Source of the DNA: JBGAHD01 sp044226395
GTDB taxonomy: Bacteria > Pseudomonadota > Gammaproteobacteria > Xanthomonadales > Ahniellaceae
DNA length: 64,000 nt
Direction: 5' to 3'
Assembly: GCA_044226395.1 (NCBI GenBank)
Contig: JBGAHD010000001.1
Span: forward strand, 930,001 to 994,000
Translations under genes and position numbers: made by a program
Shown here: piece after piece, positions 54,286 through 63,279 of the stretch
Position numbering within the stretch: the stretch's first letter is position 1
How the letters are laid out: every line of letters begins with the position of its first letter
Notes under the pieces: generated by a model
The model's database searches: none
Told to the model about the DNA's origin: nothing
What the model saw: the letters and a program-made list of their open reading frames with translations, nothing else

Positions 54286-56658
54286 ATGATCAACGACGAG
54301 GCACTACGCGAATTCCTGGTGGAAAGTCACGAGAATCTGGATCGACTCGATCAAGATTTCGTTGCCCTGGAAGAGAATCCCACGGCGAGCGAACGCATCT
54401 CGGCGATTTTCCGCACCATCCACACGATCAAGGGCACGGCCGGCTTTCTCGGCTTCTCGCGCCTGGAATCGTTGACCCACGCCGGTGAGAACCTGCTCAG
54501 TCGCATGCGCGACGGTCGCATCGTGCTCAACGGCGAAATCACCACGGCGCTGCTGGCCCTGGTCGACGCCGTGCGCAAGATCCTGCGCGCCGTCGAGCAC
54601 AACGGCCGCGAGAGCGAGGACGACAACAGCGCCCTCATCGCCAAGCTGCATGCGCTCACCGACGGTCACGCCCCCGCGGCGCCCGCCGAAGCGCAGGCCG
54701 CGCCGAGCGCGCCCGAGACGGAGCCTGTCGCCACGGCGGAAACGCCGGCGGCCGACAAGAAGCGCGGTCGCGCCAAGAGCGCCGCCAAGCCCGCCGCGGC
54801 AACGGAAGCGGAAGACGCTACGACTCCGGTCGCCGTCGTCGCCGCCACGCCCGAATCCATCGCCGCGCCAATCGTCGCGGAAGCCGTCGTCGCGCCCGCG
54901 CCGGCCGCCACGCCAGCGGCAGCGCCCGCGGCCGCCGCCGCGGCCAGCGCCGATGCCGGCGACGGCGCCGGCTCGATTTCCGACAGCACGGTCCGCGTGG
55001 CCGTGGGTCTGCTCGACAAACTGATGAATCTGGTCGGCGAGCTCGTGCTCGCGCGCAACCAGATCCTGCAGTGCAGCTCGCGCATCGAGGACCCGACCTT
55101 CCTCAGCACGACCCAGCGCCTGAACCTCATCACCACCGAGCTGCAAGCCGAAGTGATGAAGACCCGCATGCAGCCGATCGGCAATGTCTGGTCGAAGCTG
55201 CCGCGCGTCGTGCGCGACCTCGCCGTGGTCTGCGGCAAGCAGGTGCGCGTGGAGATGTTCGGCAAGGACACCGAGCTCGATCGCACCGTGCTCGAGGCGA
55301 TCAAGGACCCGCTCACTCACATCGTCCGCAACGCGGTCGATCACGGCATCGAAGCCGCCGACGATCGCAGCGCCGCCGGCAAGCCGCGCACCGGCACCTT
55401 GATCCTGCGCGCCTTCCATGAAGGCGGTCAGGTCAATGTCGAGATCAACGACGACGGCCAGGGCCTCAACACCACGCGCATTCGCGCCAAGGCGATCGAG
55501 CGTGGCCTGGTCAGCGCCGAGCGCGCCGCGCAGATGTCCGAGCGCGAACTGCAGCAGATGATTTTCCTGCCCGGCTTCTCGACCGCGGCCAAGGTCACCA
55601 ATGTCTCGGGCCGCGGCGTCGGCATGGACGTGGTCAAGACCAATATCGAGCGCATCGGCGGCACGGTGGAAATGCATTCCTCGACAGGCCGCGGCTCGAC
55701 CATTCGCATCAAGATTCCGCTCACCCTGGCGATCGTGCCGGCCCTGGTCGTGGCCAGCGGCGGCAGTCGCTACGCGATTCCGCAGGTCAATCTGCTGGAG
55801 CTGGTGCGACTCGAGGGCGATCAGGTCGCCACCGGCGTCGAGAGCATTCGCGGCACCAAGGTCTATCGCCTGCGCGGCAATCTGTTGCCGCTGGTGCATC
55901 TCAACGACGTGCTGCGGCTCAAGTCAGCCGCGGCCGAAGCGAGCGATGAACGCGAGCAGGCGGTCAACATCGTCGTGCTGCAAGCCGACGATCGCCAGTT
56001 CGGCCTGGTCGTCGACGAAGTGCGCGACACCGAGGAAATCGTGGTCAAGCCCTTGGGCAAGGAACTCATGGGCATTCCCGCCTTCGCCGGCGCGACCATC
56101 ATGGGCGACGGCCGCGTGGCCCTGATCCTGGACATCATGAGCCTTGCCCAGTACGCCGGCGTCATCAAGGACGCGCGCGATCAAGGCCTGCTCGATCAGT
56201 CCGACACCAAGGGCAGCGCCGCGATCAAGGAACACGACGCGCAGACCCTGCTGTTGTTCCGCATCGGCGAGAACGACGCCATGGCCGTGCAGCTCAACGA
56301 AGTCGCGCGCCTGGAAGAGTTCCCGATCAACCGCGTCGAGCGCACCGGCCATCAGCGCGTGGTGCAGTACCGCGGCGGCATCCTGCCGCTGATCAATCTG
56401 TCCGACTACGTCGAAGGCGTGGCCGGCGACGATCGCGATTCCCTGCAGGTCGTGGTCTACGCCAACGGCGCGCGCCAGGTCGGCGTGGTGGTCGGCACCA
56501 TTCTCGACATCGTCGAGCAAACCATTTCGATCACGCGCCGCGTGTCGCGACCGGGCGTGCTCGGCGCCGCGGTCATCCAAGGTCGGGTCACCGACCTGGT
56601 CGATCTGTCGGCGATCGTCGGCGGACAAGGTGATCACTACGGGGAGGAAGCGGCATGA
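54286..56658 (+). CDS. cheA: Chemotaxis histidine kinase CheA with tandem CheW domains
   Basis: A 790-residue kinase. An Hpt (P1) domain carries the phospho-accepting His46 (HTIKGTAGFLGF). Residues about 125-235 are an Ala/Pro-rich low-complexity linker, with no recognisable P2 domain. P3 starts VRVAVGLLDKLMNLVGELV; the GHKL kinase domain has HIVRNAVDHGIE, INDDGQGLN and GRGVGMDVVKTNIERIGG. Two CheW-like domains follow: P5 (about 500-635) and a second one (about 655-785; AVQLNEVARLEEFPINRV, GGILPLINLSDYV). ATG 54286 (MINDEALREFLVESHENL) is the family start. Overlaps cheW by four bases. Confidence 0.95.
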   Translation: MINDEALREFLVESHENLDRLDQDFVALEENPTASERISAIFRTIHTIKGTAGFLGFSRLESLTHAGENLLSRMRDGRIVLNGEITTALLALVDAVRKILRAVEHNGRESEDDNSALIAKLHALTDGHAPAAPAEAQAAPSAPETEPVATAETPAADKKRGRAKSAAKPAAATEAEDATTPVAVVAATPESIAAPIVAEAVVAPAPAATPAAAPAAAAAASADAGDGAGSISDSTVRVAVGLLDKLMNLVGELVLARNQILQCSSRIEDPTFLSTTQRLNLITTELQAEVMKTRMQPIGNVWSKLPRVVRDLAVVCGKQVRVEMFGKDTELDRTVLEAIKDPLTHIVRNAVDHGIEAADDRSAAGKPRTGTLILRAFHEGGQVNVEINDDGQGLNTTRIRAKAIERGLVSAERAAQMSERELQQMIFLPGFSTAAKVTNVSGRGVGMDVVKTNIERIGGTVEMHSSTGRGSTIRIKIPLTLAIVPALVVASGGSRYAIPQVNLLELVRLEGDQVATGVESIRGTKVYRLRGNLLPLVHLNDVLRLKSAAAEASDEREQAVNIVVLQADDRQFGLVVDEVRDTEEIVVKPLGKELMGIPAFAGATIMGDGRVALILDIMSLAQYAGVIKDARDQGLLDQSDTKGSAAIKEHDAQTLLLFRIGENDAMAVQLNEVARLEEFPINRVERTGHQRVVQYRGGILPLINLSDYVEGVAGDDRDSLQVVVYANGARQVGVVVGTILDIVEQTISITRRVSRPGVLGAAVIQGRVTDLVDLSAIVGGQGDHYGEEAA

Positions 56659-57143
56659 GCGAGCTCGAACAGGCGCAAAGCGCCAAGCAGTTGTGCACCT
56701 TCCTCGTCGATGGCCTGCTGTTCGGCGTCGACGTGACCCAGGTGCAGGAAGTCATCCGCTATCAGGAGATGACGCCGGTGCCCCTGTCGTCGAACGTGGT
56801 GCGCGGGCTGATCAATCTGCGCGGTCACATCGTCTCGGCGATTGAAATGCGTCGTCGCCTGGGCCTGAGCCCGCACGCCGACACCGATCAACCGATGAAC
56901 GTGGTCGTGCGCCAGCAAGGCAGCGTGATCAGCTTGCTGGTGGACGAGATCGGCGATGTCGTCGACGTCGACGAATCGACCTACGAAGCGCCGCCGACCA
57001 CGCTCGACGGCCGTCTCAAGGAGCTGATCACGGGCGTGTACAAGCTCGACCAGCAACTGCTGCTCGTGCTCGACACCGACAACGCCATTCGCATCGACGG
57101 TCACAAGCACGAGGGCGCCAGCCATGACGCACGCGCATCGTAA
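56655..57143 (+). CDS. cheW: Chemotaxis coupling protein CheW
   Basis: A 162-residue adaptor joining receptor to CheA. QLCTFLVDGLLFGVDVTQVQEV, VRGLINLRGHIVSAIEMRRRLGL and LLVDEIGDVVDV are the family hallmarks. ATGA overlap with cheA and GGGGAGGAAG upstream indicate coupled translation. Confidence 0.96.
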   Translation: MSELEQAQSAKQLCTFLVDGLLFGVDVTQVQEVIRYQEMTPVPLSSNVVRGLINLRGHIVSAIEMRRRLGLSPHADTDQPMNVVVRQQGSVISLLVDEIGDVVDVDESTYEAPPTTLDGRLKELITGVYKLDQQLLLVLDTDNAIRIDGHKHEGASHDARAS

Positions 57144-57378
57144 TCCGCACGCGACCACGCGCTCGGACCGCATGCGGCACATCGCGCGGATCCTGGCGCC
57201 GACCACGACCGCGTTCAGCCGCGGCAATTGGCGGGCGCGCATGAGCGAGCACCACGAGGACTTCCCTTTCCTCGAAGCCCGCCTCGACACCGACGCCGCC
57301 AACGCCCCGGGCGAGCCCGGCGCGCAAGACCTCGCGTTCGACGGCCTCACGGACCATTCGACCCGCGGCAACGATTAG
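57124..57378 (+). CDS. Hypothetical small protein between cheW and mcp
   Basis: An 84-residue frame overlapping the cheW end by 20 bases. Codon third positions are G/C-rich like the neighbours, and the composition is acidic and His-rich (SEHHEDFPFLEARLDTD) in the C-terminal half. No family recognised and no strong ribosome-binding site; it may be a real accessory gene or chance. If real, a shorter start at the ATG 57241 is possible. Confidence 0.35.
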   Translation: MTHAHRNPHATTRSDRMRHIARILAPTTTAFSRGNWRARMSEHHEDFPFLEARLDTDAANAPGEPGAQDLAFDGLTDHSTRGND

Positions 57379-57475
57379 CGACACCTCGGCGCGCGTCCGA
57401 AAAATCGCGCGACCGCGCCGACACCACTGCACATTCACCCCATCATCCTTTCCAAAGATCAGGACACCGACCGTC

Positions 57476-59182
57476 ATGAGTAATCTTCTCAGAAGCCCGA
57501 GAACTTCCCCGAAACGCGGCGCCGGCAAGCGCAAGCCGACGGCGAAGCTGCGCGCCGATCATGGCGGCACGCGTAAATCGCCGCGCGCTGGCGCCAACAC
57601 CAGCGGCGACGCCGCCGCGGCCCTGGCCGCGATCAGTCGCTCCCAGGCCGTGATCGAATTCGACATGACCGGCGTCGTGGTCGACGCCAACGACAACTTC
57701 CTGCGCACGCTGGGCTACGCGATCGACGAGATTCGCGGCCAGCATCACCGCATGTTCTGCGAGGACGGCTACGCGCGCAGCCCCGAGTATCGCGAGTTCT
57801 GGACCCGTCTCGGTCGCGGCGAATTCGTCGCCGACGAGTTCAAGCGCATCGGTCGCGGTGGCAAGGAAGTGTGGATCCAGGCGTCGTACAACCCGATCCT
57901 CGGCGCCGATGGCAAGCCCTACAAGGTGATCAAGTTCGCCACCGACGTGACCGCGCAGAAGCTGCGCAACGCCGACTACGCGGGCCAGATCGACGCCATC
58001 GGCCGATCGCAGGCGGTGATCGAATTCGATCTCGCCGGCACCGTGCTCGCGGCCAATCAGAACTTCCTGCGCACCCTGGGCTACGCGCTCGATGAGATTC
58101 GCGGCCATCACCACCGCATGTTCTGCGAAGACGGCTACGTGCGCAGCAATGAGTATCGCGAGTTCTGGGCGCGCCTGGGCCGCGGCGAATACGTCGCCGG
58201 CGAGTTCAGGCGCATCGGTCATGGCGGCAAGGAGGTCTGGATCCAGGCCTCGTACAACCCGATCTTCGACCTCAACGGCAAGCCGTTCAAGGTCGTCAAG
58301 TACGCCTCGGACATCACGCACCAGGTGCACCTGCGCGCGCAAATGCAGCGCGTGCTCGAAGGCGTCTCGCGCAATGCCGACACTTTGCGCTCGGCTTCGG
58401 AAGACCTTTCCGCCGTCAGCCAGCAGATGAGCGCCAATGCCGAGGAAACCGCGACGCAGGCCAACACCGTGTCGGCGGCCTCGGAGCAAGTCAGCAGCAA
58501 CGTCCAGACTGTGGCCAGCGCCACCGAAGAGATGAGCGCGAGCATTCGCGAGATTGCCAAGAACGCGGCCGACGCCGCGCGCGTGGCGACCAATGCCGTG
58601 CATACGGCCGAACACACCAATGCCACCGTCGCCAAGCTCGGCGAGAGCAGCGAAGAGATCGGCAAGGTGATCAAGGTCATCACCTCGATCGCGCATCAAA
58701 CCAAGCTGCTGGCGCTCAACGCCACCATCGAGGCCGCGCGCGCGGGCGAAGCCGGCAAGGGCTTCGCGGTCGTCGCCAACGAAGTGAAAGAGCTGGCCAA
58801 GGAAACCGCCAAGGCGACCGAGGACATCAGCGCCAAGATCGAGGCGATCCAGAGCGATACCGATTCGGCCGTGGCCGCGATCGCTCAAATCAGCGGCGTG
58901 ATCGGCCAAATCAACGCCATTCAAAGTTCGATCGCCGGCGCGGTCGAGGAACAGACCGCGACCACCAACGAGATGAGCCGCAACCTGTCGGAGTCGGCCA
59001 AGGGCGCCTCCGAGATCGCGCGCAACATCACCGGCATGGCGCAAGCGGCGCAAGACACCTCGATCGGCGCCAGCAAATCGCGTCAGGCGGCCACGTCCTT
59101 GTCCGAGATGGCAATGGAATTGCAACGCTTGGTCGGAGAAGTCGAGTTTTCGTCCGGCAACAGCCCGAGGAACAGCAAGTGA
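57476..59182 (+). CDS. Cytosolic tandem-PAS methyl-accepting chemotaxis protein (BdlA/Aer-like)
   Basis: A 568-residue receptor without membrane segments. A basic N-terminal stretch of about 45 residues precedes two near-duplicate PAS domains (about 55-160 and 178-284), each with FLRTLGYA, HHRMFCEDGY, EYREFWxRLGRGE and KEVWIQASYNPI. The MCP signalling region follows with hairpin tip IAHQTKLLALNATIEAARAGEAGKGFAVVANEV. The layout matches Pseudomonas BdlA, which links redox or energy state to biofilm dispersal; a haem or flavin ligand is possible but not shown. Its stop overlaps the cheY GTG. Confidence 0.93.
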   Translation: MSNLLRSPRTSPKRGAGKRKPTAKLRADHGGTRKSPRAGANTSGDAAAALAAISRSQAVIEFDMTGVVVDANDNFLRTLGYAIDEIRGQHHRMFCEDGYARSPEYREFWTRLGRGEFVADEFKRIGRGGKEVWIQASYNPILGADGKPYKVIKFATDVTAQKLRNADYAGQIDAIGRSQAVIEFDLAGTVLAANQNFLRTLGYALDEIRGHHHRMFCEDGYVRSNEYREFWARLGRGEYVAGEFRRIGHGGKEVWIQASYNPIFDLNGKPFKVVKYASDITHQVHLRAQMQRVLEGVSRNADTLRSASEDLSAVSQQMSANAEETATQANTVSAASEQVSSNVQTVASATEEMSASIREIAKNAADAARVATNAVHTAEHTNATVAKLGESSEEIGKVIKVITSIAHQTKLLALNATIEAARAGEAGKGFAVVANEVKELAKETAKATEDISAKIEAIQSDTDSAVAAIAQISGVIGQINAIQSSIAGAVEEQTATTNEMSRNLSESAKGASEIARNITGMAQAAQDTSIGASKSRQAATSLSEMAMELQRLVGEVEFSSGNSPRNSK

Positions 59183-59550
59183 AAGCCATCGTCGTCGATG
59201 ATTCCCGCGCCATGCGCACCATTCTGCGCAATGCCCTCACGCATCACGGGTTCGAAGTCGTGGAGGCCGGTGACGGCCGTCAAGCGCTCGACCAGTTGGA
59301 AAAGACCGGCGCCGTGGATTTGGCGCTGATCGACTGGAACATGCCGGTGATGACCGGCATCGAGCTGATCGGCGCGCTGCGCTCGCGGCGCGACATGGAC
59401 GGCATGTCGATCATGATGGTCACCACCGAGACCGAAGCGCCTCAGGTGCAGAAGGCCATGGACGCGGGCGCCAACGAGTACGTCATGAAGCCGTTCACCG
59501 AGGACGTGCTGAAAGAAAAGCTCATGTTGCTGGGCCTGGCCAAGGAGTAA
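59179..59550 (+). CDS. cheY: Chemotaxis response regulator CheY
   Basis: A 123-residue single receiver: acid pocket VVDDSR (D7, D8), phospho-acceptor Asp52 in LALIDWNMPVMTG, Thr in MMVTTE and Lys in YVMKPF are all present, so it is phosphorylatable. Start is GTG 59179 within GTGA overlapping the mcp stop. Confidence 0.95.
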   Translation: MKAIVVDDSRAMRTILRNALTHHGFEVVEAGDGRQALDQLEKTGAVDLALIDWNMPVMTGIELIGALRSRRDMDGMSIMMVTTETEAPQVQKAMDAGANEYVMKPFTEDVLKEKLMLLGLAKE

Positions 59551-59553
59551 CCC

Positions 59554-60717
59554 GTGGCTCCGATTCGCGTCCTCATCGTCGACGACTCCGCCGTGATCCG
59601 ACGGATGCTCACCGATATCCTGACCGAAGATCCCGAAATCGAGGTGATCGGGGCGGCGGGCAGTGGCGCGATCGCGCTGCACAAGCTGAGCAAGGCCATG
59701 CCCGACATCATCACCCTCGATGTCGAAATGCCGGACATGAGCGGGCTCGAGACGCTCACCGAGATCCGCAAGATGAATGCCCGGGTGCCGGTGATCATGT
59801 TCAGTTCGCTCACGGAGCGCGCGGGCGCGATCACGCTCGACGCCCTGTCGCGCGGCGCGACCGACTACGTGACCAAGCCCGCCAACACCGGCAGCGTCGA
59901 GGCCTCGGTGCAGCACGTGCGCGAGCAACTGCTGCCCAAGATCAAGGCCATCGGTGCCCGCGCGCGCACGGCATCGTCCGTGGGTCGCGGCGCGACGAGC
60001 GCGGCGCCCGCGCCGGCCGCGGCGCGCGTGACCAAGCCTTCGACCGATGCCTCGCCGGCCAGGCCGCGCGTCGCGGGTCCGATCCGTCATGTCGACGTGG
60101 TCGCGATCGCCAGTTCGACCGGTGGCCCCAATGCCCTGGCCGATGTGTTCGCGCAACTGACGCCGAATCTACCGGTGCCGCTGCTGCTCGTGCAGCACAT
60201 GCCGCCGATCTTCACGCGCCTGCTGGCCGAGCGTCTGCAAGCGATCTGCAAGTTCCCGGTGCGCGAGGCGGTCGACGGCGAGATTCTCGAGCCGGGTTGC
60301 GCGCTGATCGCGCCGGGCAACTATCACTTGTCGGTGGTGCGCGACGGCAAGACCGTGCGCGCCGTGCTCGACCAGGCGCCGCCGGAAAATTCCTGCCGCC
60401 CGGCCGCCGACGTGCTGTTTCGTTCCGTGGCTTCGGTCTACGGCGCGGGCGCGCTCGGCGTGGTGCTCACCGGCATGGGTCAGGATGGGCTCAAGGGCGG
60501 CACCGAACTCGTCAATCACGGCGGCGCGATGATCACGCAGGACGAAGCGACCAGCGTGGTCTGGGGCATGCCCGGCTTCGTCACCCGCGCCGGCATCGCC
60601 GATGCGACCTTGCCGATCAGCGAGATCGCGGGCGAAGTCACTCGCCGCATCATGTCGGCGCCGCGCTCGCTGGCGCCGCGTCGGGCCACAGCACAGGAGT
60701 CTCGCGGTGTCTCTTGA
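59554..60717 (+). CDS. cheB: Chemotaxis protein-glutamate methylesterase/deamidase CheB
   Basis: A 387-residue enzyme that demethylates the receptor when phosphorylated. Receiver domain (VDDSAVIRRML; Asp in ITLDVEMPDMSG), an Ala-rich linker, and the methylesterase domain with catalytic Ser in IASSTGGPNAL, His in LVQHMPPIFT and Asp in GMGQDGLKGG. GTG start at 59554 preceded by AAGGAGT. The end overlaps cheR. Confidence 0.95.
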   Translation: MAPIRVLIVDDSAVIRRMLTDILTEDPEIEVIGAAGSGAIALHKLSKAMPDIITLDVEMPDMSGLETLTEIRKMNARVPVIMFSSLTERAGAITLDALSRGATDYVTKPANTGSVEASVQHVREQLLPKIKAIGARARTASSVGRGATSAAPAPAAARVTKPSTDASPARPRVAGPIRHVDVVAIASSTGGPNALADVFAQLTPNLPVPLLLVQHMPPIFTRLLAERLQAICKFPVREAVDGEILEPGCALIAPGNYHLSVVRDGKTVRAVLDQAPPENSCRPAADVLFRSVASVYGAGALGVVLTGMGQDGLKGGTELVNHGGAMITQDEATSVVWGMPGFVTRAGIADATLPISEIAGEVTRRIMSAPRSLAPRRATAQESRGVS

Positions 60718-61525
60718 TTCGACCGACATGGCATTCGTGCGCGAGCTGGTCTATCGCCGCTCGGCGATCGTGCTCGATCAGTCCAAGGACTATCTGATCA
60801 CCTCGCGATTGGAACAGGCCGCGCGCGAAAGCGGCATGCGCAGCGCCACCGAACTGGTGACCAAGGTCCGGGCCGGTCAGGCCACGCTCGACACGCAAGT
60901 GGTCGAGGCCATGACCACGCACGAGACGACCTTCTTCCGCGACGTGCAGCCGTTCGACGCCTTGCGCCTGGACATCATGCCCAAGCTCATCGCCGCGCGG
61001 CAGCACACGCGCACGATCGCGATCTGGTGCGCGGCGTGCTCGTCGGGGCAGGAGCCCTACAGCGTCGCGATGACCCTGCTCGACAGCTTCCCGCAATTGA
61101 ACACCTGGAACGTGCGCATCCTGGGCACCGACATCTCGGGCAAGGTCCTCGATACCGCGCGCCAGGGCCAGTTCCGCCAGATGGACTGCAATCGCGGCCT
61201 GCCGGCGCGCATGCTGCTGAAGTACTTCGTCAAGCGCGGGCTCAATTGGGAGGTCAACGACGACCTCAAGCGCATCATCAGTTTCCAGAAGCTCAATCTG
61301 CTCGAGAACTGGAACCTGATGTTCACGCCCGACATCATCTTCATGCGCAATGTCCTGATCTATTTCGACATCGCCACTAAGCGCGCCTTGCTGCAACGCG
61401 CGCGCGCCTTGCTCGCCGGCGACGGCGTGCTGTTCCTGGGCGCGGCCGAAACCACGATGGGTCTCGATGACAACTGGGATCGCGTCGCCTTCCAACAAAC
61501 CGCCTATTACCGACCGAAACGCTGA
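60707..61525 (+). CDS. cheR: Chemotaxis protein methyltransferase CheR
   Basis: A 272-residue SAM-dependent enzyme methylating receptor glutamates. N-terminal helical domain with TTHETTFFRD, then the SAM motif IWCAACSSGQEPYSVAMTL, ILGTDISGKVLDTA and FMRNVLIYFD. GTG 60707 follows CAGGAGT and overlaps the cheB end by 11 bases; ATG 60728 is an alternative start. No C-terminal pentapeptide tether is evident on the receptor. Confidence 0.94.
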   Translation: MSLDSTDMAFVRELVYRRSAIVLDQSKDYLITSRLEQAARESGMRSATELVTKVRAGQATLDTQVVEAMTTHETTFFRDVQPFDALRLDIMPKLIAARQHTRTIAIWCAACSSGQEPYSVAMTLLDSFPQLNTWNVRILGTDISGKVLDTARQGQFRQMDCNRGLPARMLLKYFVKRGLNWEVNDDLKRIISFQKLNLLENWNLMFTPDIIFMRNVLIYFDIATKRALLQRARALLAGDGVLFLGAAETTMGLDDNWDRVAFQQTAYYRPKR

Positions 61526-61536
61526 CGGGGATCTCC

Positions 61537-62055
61537 ATGGACGCCATTGAATTTCAACTCGACGACATCGTCGAATCCGTCGCCAGCTCGTTCCTGGGCA
61601 CCGACGCGCACGCCATGCCCTCGCCGCCCGCCGACAAGGCCGCGCAAGGCGCCCCCTGGGCCGGCTGCGTCACCGTCGGCGGCGTGTGGAACGGCGCGGT
61701 CACCGTCGCCTGCGATCATGAACTGCTGCGACGCGCGGCCTCGAAGGTCTTTCAGACGCCGCTCGACGCCGTCACCGACGAAGACTCGGTCGACACGCTC
61801 GGCGAAATCACCAACATGATCGGCGGCAACTTCAAGTCGCTGGTCGCGTCCGAGGCCAACGGCCATTGCGTGCTGTCGATTCCGGTCGTCGCGCGCACAC
61901 CGATCTCGGTGCCGAACTCGGTGCTGCTGCAACGGATCTTCTTCGACTGCGAAGGCGCGACCCTGTGCGTGTCCGTGTGGAAGGCCGATGATGGCAAGTC
62001 CGCTGGCGAAGGCTTCAGATCGCGTGGGAATGGCCATGAAGGTACTGATCGTTGA
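61537..62055 (+). CDS. cheX: CheX-type chemotaxis phosphatase
   Basis: A 172-residue protein of the CheC/CheX/FliY fold, whose members dephosphorylate CheY-P. The catalytic signature E-X2-N is in GEITNMIGGNFKSL, followed by a second beta-alpha unit with SIPVVAR and CEGATLCVSVW. The operon lacks cheZ, so this is the probable phosphatase for CheY. ATG 61537 is 11 bases after cheR. Its 3' end overlaps the next gene. Confidence 0.9.
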   Translation: MDAIEFQLDDIVESVASSFLGTDAHAMPSPPADKAAQGAPWAGCVTVGGVWNGAVTVACDHELLRRAASKVFQTPLDAVTDEDSVDTLGEITNMIGGNFKSLVASEANGHCVLSIPVVARTPISVPNSVLLQRIFFDCEGATLCVSVWKADDGKSAGEGFRSRGNGHEGTDR

Positions 62056-63247
62056 TCAGAACGCGGCCGAGTCCGCGGCCCTGGCCACGGTGGTACGCGA
62101 GCGCGGTCATGTCGCCTTGTGCGCGCAGAACGAGGCCGAAGCGGCCTCGTTAGCCAGCAAGGAACTGCCGCAGTTCGTGCTCAGCGAAAAGGAACTCGCC
62201 GCCGCCGGCGATTTCGCGCTGATTCGCTCGATCCGGGCCCTGAAGGCGCCGCATTACATCTTTTGCAGCGTCTTCGCCAAGGACTTTCCCGACGAGCAAC
62301 TCGTCGCCGCCTACAAAGCCGGCGTCGATTCGGACTTTCGGCGCCCGTTCGGGCGCGCGCACATCGTCGCGCACGCGCTCGCCGCCGAACGCGTGTCGGG
62401 CATCTCGCTGACCGCGGCCGCGACCGACGCCAAGCGCGTCGCCGCGCCGGCGGTCAATGGCGCGCCCGTCAACGGCGCCGCGGTCAACGGCACGCCAGTG
62501 AACGGTGCGCCGGTCAACGGCGCCACGGTCAATGGCGCCACGGTGAATGGCAAGCCGGTCAACGGCCACGACTCGCTCGCGCCGGCGCGCGCCGATGCCT
62601 CGCCGTTCGAGTCGCTGTGCGGCTCGACCGCGTGGAAGGACGCGTCCGCGAGCATGCGCGACGCCGCGTCGAAGTTCCTCACCTTGCCGGTCGAGCTCGA
62701 TCTCGCCGTGCCCAAGCAACCGCCCATGGGCCTGGCCTCGTCGGTGGTGCTGCTCAACGTGCAGCAGCAACTGGAACTGCGCATCGCGGTGGCCGCGAGT
62801 CCATCGAGCGCGAAAGCCCTGGCGATGCATCTGTTCGGCGAGGACAGCACCGAGATGGCCGAGGACATGCTCTCGGAGCTGACCAATATCCTCATGGGCA
62901 CGCTCAAGGCGAAGTTCGGCGCGGAATCGATCAGCTTCGCCGCCGGCATTCCCGGCAAGATCGGTCCGGCCGAGGTCATGCAGCCCAAGACCACGTATCA
63001 ACGGCAGGAAGTGTTCCAGCTGAGCCTGCTCAACGAACAGGTGCTGATCCACCTGGGCGTGCGCTCCAAGGCCAACATGCTCATCGCCGTGCCGGGTCTG
63101 CAAGAAGGCATGGTGCTGGCCAAGAACGTGTTCAACGCGCGCGGCATGTTGTTGCTCAACGAGGGCACGCGCCTGTCGACCAACATGGTCGAGCACATTC
63201 AATCGATCCTGCCACCCAAGCAGATGGTGGAAGTCATGCCGGCCTGA
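62036..63247 (+). CDS. Pseudo-receiver / repeat linker / CheX-like fusion protein
   Basis: A 403-residue protein. Residues 1-115 have a receiver fold (MKVLIVDQNAAESAAL) but lack key residues: Ser stands where the phospho-acceptor Asp is expected (FVLSEKEL), and Arg replaces the conserved Lys (DSDFRRPF). Residues 140-177 are eight Val-Asn-Gly-X-X pentapeptides. Residues about 195-345 look like CheX, with LSELTNILMGTLKAKF matching E-X2-N-X3-G. The last 50 residues (GMVLAKNVFNARGMLLLNEGT) resemble a motif found beside HD-GYP domains. ATG 62036 is preferred; 62030 and 61988 are alternatives. It overlaps cheX by 20 bases. Confidence 0.8.
   Translation: MKVLIVDQNAAESAALATVVRERGHVALCAQNEAEAASLASKELPQFVLSEKELAAAGDFALIRSIRALKAPHYIFCSVFAKDFPDEQLVAAYKAGVDSDFRRPFGRAHIVAHALAAERVSGISLTAAATDAKRVAAPAVNGAPVNGAAVNGTPVNGAPVNGATVNGATVNGKPVNGHDSLAPARADASPFESLCGSTAWKDASASMRDAASKFLTLPVELDLAVPKQPPMGLASSVVLLNVQQQLELRIAVAASPSSAKALAMHLFGEDSTEMAEDMLSELTNILMGTLKAKFGAESISFAAGIPGKIGPAEVMQPKTTYQRQEVFQLSLLNEQVLIHLGVRSKANMLIAVPGLQEGMVLAKNVFNARGMLLLNEGTRLSTNMVEHIQSILPPKQMVEVMPA
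62453..62566 (+). repeat. 15-bp tandem repeat (about 8 copies) encoding Val-Asn-Gly-X-X
   Basis: Units of 15 bases, consensus GTCAACGGCGCCNCG, repeated in frame without interruption; the last copy is partial. It forms the linker of the pseudo-receiver/CheX fusion and could change length by slippage without breaking frame. Confidence 0.9.
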
Positions 63248-63279
63248 GTCGGCGCTTGACGTGAACGAGGGGGAACGTC

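Noticed and set aside
62453..62566. Short regular repeats as a CRISPR array
   Set aside because: Units are 15 bases, directly adjacent, without spacers, and in frame within a protein-coding gene.
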